DNA of 64,000 bases, taken from the NCBI RefSeq assembly GCF_000208745.1, contig NC_030859.1, forward strand, positions 20,498,419-20,562,418, in the 5' to 3' direction. The notes below the pieces were generated by a model. It did no database searches, had not been told where the DNA came from, and worked only from the letters and a program-made list of their open reading frames with translations. Source of the stretch: Theobroma cacao. Its lineage: Eukaryota > Streptophyta > Magnoliopsida > Malvales > Malvaceae. Of this stretch, positions 54,464 through 64,000 are shown piece after piece. The translations under genes and the position numbers were made by a program. Within the stretch, counting starts at the first letter, position 1. Every line of letters starts with the position of its first letter.

Positions 54464-55832
54464 CCTAAGTGTGTTTGGATACGATCTATCAAGAAAGATG
54501 AACGGAATAATTAAAGTTGATAACACGACAGCAAAACAAGAATATTCTATTTTTTTTTGGGAGAACTTTCAGTTAATGCTTTCCCATTGTTTTGAGCTAA
54601 CATTTCATGAATGTGGATATAATACATGCACGTAGTTTCAATATCAGCAATTGAGGGTGGAAATAAGATAGAAATTGCACCTGTTTTACCATAATTTTGA
54701 CAGCACACGTTCATATTCGGAGAACTGGGTAGCAGATTCAATGTGCTGACACATGCCAACTTTGTTCCTTTTAGTTTTTTATTTTTTATGCATTCCCTCT
54801 TTCCCATTTGAATGAATTGTCAAGATGAATCAGATTTGAGGTTGACAACTATTAAAAGAAGAAAGCAAAGGTTGTAATGTTTGACTAGTATGTCTAATCT
54901 CAGAAGCAGGGCCATTTAAATCAATGGTTGCTGCCAGGGAAGAGAAATCTATGGAAGTCAACATTATTCCATTACGAAATCGAAAGCTTAAAAGATATTA
55001 TTGGGATCTTACTTGGCTTCAATATGGGAACTATGCTTTGTCGGATTCTTGTAGGTTCAAGATGAATGTTAAGGATATGAAATCCTAGCCTTGAAGGCTA
55101 TAGCTTATGTGGATGGTTTGATAGAACGAAAGTGATGAAAATGAAATAATAGTTGAAAAGGAAAGAGAAAGAACTTAATTGAAGGAAAAAGATTAAAGGT
55201 TTAGCTAATCTTTGGGCCCTAAACAATTTGGAATTTATCATTTTTTATTTTGAGTACAACATATGTTTTTTTTTTCTTTTTCCTTTCATAAAAAGAAAAA
55301 AGCTAAAAGGCTATTAATTCATCCAGTATGTAATATTCCCAAAACAAGGAAATTACTTCCATCTCCCCCAAATGAATTCTAGGTATTAGTTTTTATCCCA
55401 TCAACTCCAAAACTAAGAAAGACAATATCATCCATTTCTTATTATATAAGGATGGATTTCTACTTGCAAAGTGCCTATTACATGATAAGTGCGTCATTCT
55501 CACATATGAAGTTCATATCATGTAATAAATCTTTTATCTTTAAAATTGAGTGAGTATTGAAGTAGTGATATAAGAAATTCCACATTGGTTAAATTGGAGG
55601 AATCATAGGCACATAACATGATTAAAACCTTTTTAGTTATTATTTGTTGCTTTTTGATTGGATGCTTATTCTTAAATTTAACATTTTTTACATACATTAT
55701 GTCTCTTAATTTTTTTTCTTAACATGTGCCTCTCACTTATTTATCATGTTGGCTCCTGGAGCTTATGATTTTTGAAGATCTCTTGCATGTCATTCCTCCA
55801 ACTCAGAGGCAGTTGAGTCTTCGTCTTTGTCT
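54464..55832. repeat. Large direct repeat, copy A (partner 62630-64000)
   Basis: Near-identical by eye to 62,630-64,000, starting at the shared CCTAAnTGTGTTTGGATACG. Its full length is unknown because copy B runs off the window. Small ORFs in it are not convincing genes. Confidence 0.85.
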
Positions 55833-56026
55833 TGAGCCGGTGACTCACTAAAACTGAAGTGTTTCCTCTCCTACATTCTCTTTCGAGGATTATATATATC
55901 AACACTAGTAGAATTAATTCTTGACATTGCGAACTAATATATTTATTGGTATGCACTCATTGAATGTAATTAAGGGAAATTTACTAAATAAGGATGTGGT
56001 CCTTGAATTTTGAAGGCCGCCATGCA
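55833..56026. other. Flank between direct repeat A and copia-2
   Basis: May still belong to the direct repeat; the partner region lies beyond the window end. Confidence 0.4.
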
Positions 56027-56031
56027 TAATA

Positions 56032-56444
56032 TGAAAAACATGGTACAAACAAAGGCGGCACAGCAGGGATGATATGAAAGGATACTTTCCATTCATAGAA
56101 AACCCAACTAGGGTATTGTACAGAGAATGTCAGGCTTATATACAGAGAATTACAGGTGTAAAAAATAAGAAAGAAAGCCTAACTAATTCTATACTTAACT
56201 AACACTAACTAACTAACTTAACTAATATTTAAAACAAAGACTTATTAATTGAAACGATGAGTTTCATATACAATATGCCTTTGTCTCCTTGCTTTAGTTA
56301 AATGGTGCGTATGGGGAGAATGGTATTCTTCAATGGCTTCAAGGCTCGACTACCTCCTTTCTCTGTTCTGATATTTTCTTTTTCCTTTGCTCTTTAGCTG
56401 TCCAGGCCAATCTTGAAGTTATTTATATACTTCTATTTCTGATA
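56032..56444 (-). repeat. copia-2 3' LTR (413 bp)
   Basis: Starts TGAAAAACATGG and ends TTTCTGATA on the + strand; abuts the polypurine tract. Confidence 0.92.
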
Positions 56445-59084
56445 CTGCCCCTCAAGATGAACGATGAATGTTATCAACGTTTATCTTGCCTAACAAGCTC
56501 TTAAATTGTTTTGGCTGTAAAGCCTTGGTGAAAATATCTGCTAATTGCAGATTTGTTGAAATGTGCAAAGGTTTGATTTCTCCAGCCATTACCTTCTTGC
56601 GAATGAAATGGTGATCCACTTCAATATGTTTAGTCCTCTCATGGAAAATCGGATTCCTATTGATGTAAATTGCTGACTAACTGTCTAAATATAACCTTAC
56701 TACTCCTTGATGCACAATTCTAAAGTCTGATAATAGAGACTTTATCCACACAATCTCACGGCAGGTTATTGCCATTTATCGATACTTAGCCTCTGTTGAA
56801 CTCCTTGCAACAACTACCTATTTCTTTGACTTCCAGCTTACTAAAGAATTTCCAATGAAAATGTTGTATCTAATAATTGACCTCCTTGAATCAGGGCATC
56901 CTGCCCAATCACTGTCATAGTAAGCTTTAATATTCGAGTTTGATTTGGAACTCATTAAAATTCCTTGACCTGGTGATCTCTTCAAATACTTTAGCACTCT
57001 ATATGCTACCATTTGATGTTTGTGTGAAGGCTTCTCCATAAATTGAGAAAGAACCTGAACAGCAAAAGAGATATCAGGTCTGCTACATGTTAAGTAGAGC
57101 AGTTTACCAATGAGTTGTCTGTAACTTGTTGGTTCTGCTAACTTTTCTTCATCATCAGTTTTATGCAATTTATGATTGTGATCTATAGGGGTGCTGACAA
57201 GCTTTGCTCCTAATAAACCATGTTCCTTCAATAGATCCAAGGTATATTTCCTCTAACAGATTGAGATCCCTTCTGGTGATCTTGGAATCTTAAGTTCAAG
57301 AAAGAATTTAACAACACCAAGGTCTTTTAACCTGAACTGTGTACTTAAAAATTCTTTAACATCATGTGTTGCTTTGGTAGATGTACTCCCAACAATAATG
57401 TCATCTATATAAAGTAACAAAGCAATGAATTGTCCATCTACTATCTTCATAGCAAATAGTGAGTAATTTGAACTTGACTATTTGAAACCATAATGCAAGA
57501 TTGATGTTGTCAATTTAGCATTCCATTGCCTTGAGGCCTATTTGAGTCCATAAACTGCCTTGTTGAGTTTGCATTCCAGTTCTGTACTGTAGGATTCTCC
57601 CCTTTAATGTCATAACCTTCAAGTATTTACATGTAGACATCCTTTTCCAAGTCTCCATTTAGAAAGGCATTATTCACATCTAATTGTGATAATGTCCAAT
57701 TATGTGCAGTAGCCAACGCAAGGAATACTCATACTGTGGTCTGTTTTGCTCCGGGCTAAAAGTCTCCTAATAGTCAAAGCTTGCTATTTGGTTGTAACCC
57801 CTGGCTACAAGTTTGACCTTATATCTTTCAACCTAACCATTAGCATTAAGCTTAGTTTTGTAAACCCACCTACATCCTATAATCTGAGCATTGGAAGGCT
57901 TATGCACTATTTTCCATGTGTCATTATCCTCCATAGCTTTTAGCTCCTGTCTCATAGCTTCTCTCCAATGTAAATGACTAATGGCTTCATGATAAGATCT
58001 TGGTTCATGTAATTGTGACAATTTAACAATGAAAGCTTTTATGTGCAGGTGACAAGTGTTTGCAGGATATGGACTTTGAGATGGGATAAGCTGTAACACT
58101 ACTTGATATATAAGGTAAATCAGTATAGTATGCTTTTTGATATTTAGGAGGATGTTTTGATCTTGAACTTTTTCTGATTGGTAAATTGTCTGATGAATCA
58201 TTGTTGTTTTGGTTAGTAGTTTCATCCGACACATTTTGCATATTGTCAGTTGCAGTAGGCATGCTGACTGTGCTAGGTGAATGAATTGCAAAATCATGAG
58301 AATTTGGTGTCATTGATGTTTATGAGGGTGAAATAGGTTCAAATGAAGTTGGGTCAATTAATGGTTGGTCTTGTGAAGAAAAATTTGGATGACAAATGTC
58401 TAAATTGTCTAGATAATCACTATGCACACCAGGTGTTTGATATAATGAAAAAGATTGTGAATCATGTTGTTTTGAGTGAAATGGAAACACATGCTCATGA
58501 AAAACAACATTTCTAGATATGAGGACCTTGTTTGCTTCCAAATCATATACCCTATACCCTTTAATGTTGTTTGGATATCTTAAGAAAATGCATTTACTTG
58601 CCAGTTTTTCCAATTTCTTCCTATTTTGTGATAATGTGGATGCAAAACACAATGAACCAAAGACTTTAAAATAATCATATGAAGGTAGTTTATTGTATAG
58701 AAATTCAAAAGGTGATTTGTTTTTAAGAATTCTTGATGGCATCCTATTGATTATATGCATTGCTGTTAATACAACATCCCCCCAAAATTCAATAGAAACC
58801 TTAGATTGGTGCATAAGTGCTCTTGCCACAACCAGTATATGTTTTTGTTTTCTTTCAATGACTCCATTCTGCTATGGAGTTTCTACACGAGATAGTTGAT
58901 GGACAATCCTAGTATTTGGATAAAAATCACTAAGTCTGAACTCCTCTCCATTATTAAACCTTAAGCTTTTAATTGTTAAATTAAACTGTCTTTGAACAAA
59001 TTTCTCAAAAAAAGGAACCACTGTTGAAACATCTGATTTACTTCTTAACAGAAAGATCCAAGTGAAACGACTATAGTCATCCAC
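56445..59084 (-). pseudogene. copia-2 integrase, RT and RNase H remnants
   Basis: Open pieces 59084-58872, 58829-58320, 58297-57833, 57450-57253 and 57240-56818 align in order to copia pol. Integrase core: the second catalytic acid position reads LRFNNGEEF, Asn where Asp is needed. The connection has SSRSKHPPKY. RT: WREAMRQELKAMEDNDTW through to the box YIDDIIVGS (commonly YVDD). RNase H: IKAYYDSDWAGCPDS, then a stop after SWKSKK and degraded STEAKY. Many stops and shifts; no function expected. Confidence 0.88.
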
Positions 59085-59561
59085 TATAATGAGAAAAATC
59101 TTTGGTCTACTATTGTTGGTGTCTCATATGGCCCCCAAATGTCAAAATGCATTAATTCAAAAACTCTTTTAATATTTTGCACACGTATTGGAAATGAAAG
59201 TCTTTTCTGCTTAGCTAAGGGACAAATTTCACAAACTAAATTCTCAATTCATTTAACATTTCGAAAATTTTGATTTATTACATTGATTCTTTCTATAGGA
59301 ACATGGCCTAACCTAAAGTGTCAAAGATCAAAAGAGTTATGTCCTGTTTCACAAGAACTGACAGATAAAACCTTTAGAAATTTTACAAGTCTTTCCCAAC
59401 ATAAATTTGAAAAATCTTACTCATCTTGACTATCTTGCATCAGGTAAAGTCCTGAGACAGCTTTAGCTACCCCAATCACAGTCCATGAATGAGTGTCCTG
59501 AACAACATAGCATTTTTCAATAAAAACACACATTTTTTCTTATCTTTGGTTACCTGTCCTA

Positions 59562-60931
59562 TTAACAACAAATTGAATTAAAGCTGGGGATACATAAGAC
59601 ATCATGTAGTATCATTTTTTGACGCAACTTGATTGTTCCTATTTGTGAAACTGGAACTTTCTTGTTGTTTGGTAAGTGAACAAAGCAGTTTCTTACTGGT
59701 TTAGCATATATGAAACATTTCAAAGAATAAGCTGTATGATCTGTAGCCCCTGAGTTCACTATCCAGTGATGTTGTTTAATCATGTCAGTGCTTACATAAT
59801 TGAATCTAGAAGGCATGTTATTAACAGTGTTAAAAAAGGAATGGCCTGAGACAATACGTGCAAATGCTGAGTTAACAAGTGAATGTTTGGTTGGTTGTGT
59901 GTTCATTGGGACATTTTTACCAAATTTGCCATTTGCCTCATTTACATTAAAGAACTCTATGAGCCTATTCACCTGTTGCTGTAGGATAGATAATTAAGAC
60001 ATAGAACCAGTTCCTAAGTCCTATTCTTGCTCAACATGTGTTTCATCCCTTGCACCAGTTTCATAGCACCCTAATACATTGTTAGTTGCCACTTTCCCCT
60101 TTATGCCTCTGTTCTTCCCTTTTGTGAACTTGAAATCTTCTAGGAAACCAATGATTCTAAAACATTTATCCTTGGTATGTCCCTTTTTCCCACAATGATT
60201 GCAAACAACTTATTTTCTCCATTTCTTCTTGTTGTCTGCATTCACTATCATAGTAGAAGACTTAATGATAGGTTGTCCTTACAACATCATGTTTCTTTAA
60301 GTCTCTTCTTTTAAAACCAAATTGTAGACTTGATCCAATGCAGGAATTAGGTCCATGAGGATTATTTGAGATGTGATAGTTGAAAAAGACTCATTTAAAC
60401 CATTCAAAAATCTAAATACCATGTCTTTTTGGTTCTGATATGTATACTTTCTAAAGCAGTTAGGATTACATTTTCCACATTGGCAGTGAGGGAATGGTCT
60501 GTAACTTCTCATTTTTTCCTAAATCCCTTTTAATTCAATAAAATAAGCATCTACAGTTCTAGTTCCTTGAGTCACATTTCTAAGGGTATATTGAAGATTA
60601 CAAATCCTAGTATCATCTGGCTGAGTAAAGTTTTCCTTAAGTGTTTTCCATATCTCAGCACCAGACTCCATACAAAATATGGTTGAAACAACTAGTTGTG
60701 TGATCGAATCTAACAGCCACGCCACAATCAAACCACAATCAAATTATTGCAACAGGTCCAAAAAAGAAAAAGAGGGTCTGAGACATCAAGTCTGGGGATT
60801 GTTCCATTTATAAATCCTATTTTGTTCTTGATGGAAAAAGCTAATAGAAAGGATATGCTCCAAGCGACGTAGTTGCTAGTTGTCAATTTGGGGTTAATAA
60901 CTACTGATCCTGGATTATCAGTGTGGTGCAA
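59562..60931 (-). pseudogene. copia-2 gag and protease remnants
   Basis: Pieces 60931-60728, 60731-60519 and 60512-60297 carry copia gag (TTSNYVAWSISFLLAF; AEIWKTLKENFTQPDDTRI). 59972-59562 carries the protease, where the active-site triad reads HWIVNSGATDH with Asn in place of the catalytic Asp. Frames are interrupted repeatedly. Confidence 0.85.
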
Positions 60932-61216
60932 ATAGTAAGGTGATTAGGGGTCAGAAATAGGTGGAATCTGAGTGATTTGAGTAGAGGTTTGTGAAGGTGA
61001 GGTTTAAGCTATTGTTGATGCAGTTGAATCAGCCATTTTTATATGAGTAATGACTAGTTAGATATGATTGAAAGATTTAAAGAAACTAGATCAGATAACC
61101 TTTAGAAAAGAGGTGATTCACTTACTGAGGAAACGATTAAAGGAACGATCTGTATTCTTCAGTGACAGATGTTTGTGATATTTGCTAAAGTAGAGAATCG
61201 GTCAGCTCTGATACCA

Positions 61217-61628
61217 TGAAAAACATGGTACAAACGAAGGTGGCATAGTAGAGATGATATGAAAGGATACTTTCCATTCATAGAAAACCCAACTACGGTA
61301 TTGAATAGAGAATGTCAAGCTTATATATAGAGAATTATAGGTGTACAAATAAGAAAGAAAGCCTAACTAATTCTGTACATAACTAACACTAAATAACTAA
61401 CTTAACTAAAATTTAAGACAAAGACTTATTAATTGAAACGGTGAGTTTCATATACAATGTGCCTTTGTCTCCTTGCTTTAGTTAAACGGTGCGTATGGGG
61501 AGAATGGTATTCTTCTATGGCTTCAAGGATCGACAACCTCCTTTCTCTGTTCTAATATTTTCTTTTTTCTTTGCTCTTCAGCTATCCAAGTCAATATTGA
61601 AGTTATTTATATACTTCCATTTCGGATA
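61217..61628 (-). repeat. copia-2 5' LTR (412 bp)
   Basis: Starts TGAAAAACATGG and ends TTTCGGATA on the + strand; the primer site is directly adjacent at 61205-61216. Confidence 0.92.
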
Positions 61629-61633
61629 TAATA

Positions 61634-62237
61634 TCTTGATCAAACTGGAGATTTTATTAATCCAAACAAACAGCAGACTATAGAGGGTTCTAAGCACAAA
61701 AGAGCTTCACACTTTAGAACCAGGAGCAGTATAGCCATTCACAACAGACAAACCTCATGGCTTAAAACCAACCTCCACAAACAAGAAGCATAGCAACCCA
61801 AGAGAAAACTGGACAGCAGGGTTAGGCAGATCCATCCCAACCATCAGAAAAAGAGTATAGCTCCTTCATACACAACAAGTGGCAACCACACGAATGAATA
61901 AACATCAAGTCGGTTCAATTGGGGTACACCTGCTTCTGGAAGACAGAGAGCAAGGGTGGACAGACAAACCCGGAAACCAGACCAGCAAGAACAAACAACG
62001 GAATAGAGCAATAAATATGAAGATAACCTCAACGCCAAAGATAGCAGCAATAGCACCGCAAAGAAAGCAGAGAATATCAGCGGGATAGAAAGCGACAGCC
62101 ACCACGCAACAACAGCTAATAATTGAAGGCAGGGGAGAAGCAGCTACCACCACGAAGAAGACATAGACTCCTTGTGAACACCATGTCGTTTTAAGTCATC
62201 CAAAAAGGAATTCCCCTCCTTTAAGCTATGCTAGAAT
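61634..62237. other. Unassigned sequence, possibly a LINE 3' UTR on the - strand
   Basis: GC-balanced relative to its surroundings. On the - strand it ends in GGATTAATAAAATCTCC, reminiscent of a LINE or mRNA 3' end. No coding motif seen. Confidence 0.3.
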
Positions 62238-62257
62238 GTGACATCACCAAGCTGTAA

Positions 62258-62629
62258 AACCAAAGAATCAATCTCCTTCTGGTATGATTGGTGGATAGAG
62301 GACTCTTCACTTAAAAATTGTTACTCACGCATTTTCACTCTTGCTGAAAACAAATCTGGCACAATTAGTGAATTTGGGGCTTGGTACAATAATGAATGGG
62401 TTTGGAATATTCAACTAAGAAAAAGAATATTTGGTTGGGGAAGAGTCAATGGGCAAATTTTAGTAGGAAAATTAATGAGGTTGTTCTTGTTAGAAATTTG
62501 AAGGATAAAATTATTTGGAAGGGATCTCCCAATGGCATTTATTCTTCTAAGAGTTATTGTAGAAGCGTCTCTCCTGGGAATCTGAATGATAAACTGACTT
62601 GGAAAGCTGTATGGGAGGGCCTTGCTCTG
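62258..62629 (+). pseudogene. LINE reverse-transcriptase C-terminal fragment (zf-RVT region)
   Basis: SFWYDWWIEDSSL, ISEFGAWYNNEWVWNIQLR and, after a frameshift near 62,450, DKIIWKGSPNGIYSSKSY with LTWKAVWEGLALP form the region after RT typical of plant non-LTR retrotransposons. It stops abruptly where the large direct repeat (copy B) begins. Confidence 0.75.
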
Positions 62630-64000
62630 CCTAACTGTGTTTGGATACGATCTATCAAGAAAGATGAAAGGAATAATTAAAGTTGACAACAAGACAGCAA
62701 AACAAGAATATTCCATTTCTTTTTGGAGAACTTTCAGTTAATGCTTTCCCATTGTTTTGACCTAACCTTTCATGAATGTGGAAATAATATATGCACGTAG
62801 TTTCAATATCAGCAATTGATGGTGGAAACAAGTTAGAAATTACACCTGTTTTATCATAATTTTGACAGCAAAATTTCATATTCGGAGAACTTGGTAGCAG
62901 ATTCAATGTGCTGATAGATGCCAACTTTGTTCCTTTTATTTTTTTAGTTTTTATGCATTCCCTCTTTCCCATCAAGATGAATCAGAGTTGAGGTTGACAA
63001 CTATCAGAACAGAAGAAAAAGAAAAAAAAAAAAGCAAAGGTTGTAATGTTTGACTTGTATGTCTAATCTCAGAAGCAGGGCCATTTAAATCAATGGTTGC
63101 TGCCAGGGAAGAGAAATCTATGGAAGTCAACATTATTCCATTACGAAATCGAAACCTTAAAAGACAGTATTGGGATCTTACTCGACTTCAATATGGGAAC
63201 TATGCTTTGTCGGATGCTTGTAGGTACAAGATGAATATTAAGGGTATGAAATCCTAGCCTTAAAGGCTATAGCTCCTGTGGATGGTTTAATAGAACGAAA
63301 GTGATGAAAATGAAATAATAGTTGAAAAGGTAAGAGAAAGAACTTAGTTGAAGGAAAAAGATTAAAGGTTTAGCTAATCTTTGGGCCCTAAACAATTTGG
63401 AATTTATCCTTTTTTATTTTGAGTAAAACATATGTTTGTTTTTTCTTTTTCCTTTCATAAAAAGGAAAGGGCTAAAAGGCTATTAATTCATCCAGCATAT
63501 AATATTCCCAAAATAAGGAAATTACTTCCATCTCCGCAAAATGAATTCTAGGTATTAGTTTTTATCCCATCAACTCTAGATAAAGGCAATATCATCCATT
63601 TCTTCTTATATAAAGATGTATTCCTACGTGCAAAGTGCATATTATGCGAGAGGTGTGTTATTCCTACATATGAAGTTCATATCATGTAATAAATCTTTCA
63701 TCTTTACAAGTGAGTGAGAGTATTGAAGAAGTGATATGAGAAATTTCACATTGATTAAGTTGGAGGTATCATAGACACATAATATAATTAAAATCTTTTT
63801 AGTTATTATTTATTAATTTTCGGTTGGATGCTTATTCTTAAATTTAACAATTCTCACATATATTATGTCTCCTAATTTTTTTTTTCTCAACACGAGCCTC
63901 TCACTTATTTATCATGTTAGCTCCTCAAGCTTATGATTTTTTTGAAGATCTTGCATGTCATTCTTCCAACTCAGAAGCAGTTGAATCTTCCTCTTTGCCT
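62630..64000. repeat. Large direct repeat, copy B (runs off the window)
   Basis: Partner of 54464-55832, same orientation, 8.17 kb apart. It interrupts or abuts the LINE fragment. Confidence 0.85.

Larger units (their letters stand above)
56032..61628 (-). mobile_element. Ty1/copia LTR retrotransposon 2, full-length but decayed
   Basis: A 5,597-bp element on the - strand with LTRs 56032-56444 and 61217-61628, and a primer site exactly complementary in form to initiator tRNA-Met (TGGTATCAGAGC on the - strand, 61205-61216) touching the 5' LTR. A polypurine tract TTGAGGGGCAG (56445-56455) touches the 3' LTR. 5-bp target duplications TAATA lie at 56027-56031 and 61629-61633. The termini read TG...TA on the + strand, a variant of TG...CA. 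The LTRs differ at roughly 33 of 412 positions (manual count), so it is older than the Tat insertion. All genes are broken. Confidence 0.93.

Noticed and set aside
54547..54807. Antisense ORF pair shared with 62655-62975
   Set aside because: Explained by the DNA repeat itself; no recognisable domain, and the two products differ freely.
54924..55088. 55-codon ORF conserved in both direct-repeat copies (also 63093-63257)
   Set aside because: All nine differences between the copies that I could count are amino-acid changing, so there is no sign of protein-level constraint.

Overview
The window is nuclear DNA of a flowering plant, almost certainly a eudicot. The background is AT-rich, the genes are intron-split with GT..AG junctions, and there are nested plant retrotransposons and MITEs. 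The species cannot be fixed from sequence alone. No bacterial, organellar, rRNA or CRISPR features were seen.

Layout. 1.7-3.8 kb: a six-exon annexin gene (+). 4.07-9.4 kb: a complete 11-exon gene for the Integrator subunit 9 homologue (-), convergent with the annexin. 10.2-19.0 kb: a degenerate ~1.8 kb tandem duplication whose first unit is split by a damaged Ty1/copia element with an extra LTR-RNase H fragment at one end. 19.46-36.5 kb: a CSC1/OSCA-type channel gene (RXW8-like, -) interrupted in its ninth coding exon by a 12.8 kb Ty3/gypsy element of the Tat lineage. That element has 5-bp target duplications, near-identical LTRs and an antisense plant-mobile-domain (PMD) gene. 38.6-39.7 kb: a non-autonomous hAT-like element carrying a 90-bp tRNA-derived SINE, both with target-site duplications. 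41.2-42.2 and 46.2-46.7 kb: Mutator-like MITEs on either side of an ARM-repeat protein gene (43.2-46.0 kb, +). 46.85-49.8 kb: a 3 kb element with long terminal inverted repeats enclosing an array of TTAAyyGRTTAA motifs. 53.3-53.8 kb: a three-exon CYSTM micro-gene (-), too split to appear as a long ORF. 54.5-64.0 kb: two copies of a direct repeat of at least 1.37 kb, with a decayed copia element (LTRs, PBS and TSD visible) and a LINE 3' fragment between them.

How it fits together. The five host genes are unrelated housekeeping or stress-type genes and show no operon-like logic. The main biology is transposon-host interaction. The Tat insertion truncates a mechanosensitive-channel-like gene: translation would enter the LTR and stop after three codons. 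The same element carries a second, oppositely transcribed gene of a family also known as host genes. I derived exon boundaries by hand from frame continuity and splice consensus. Element ages and identities are manual counts.
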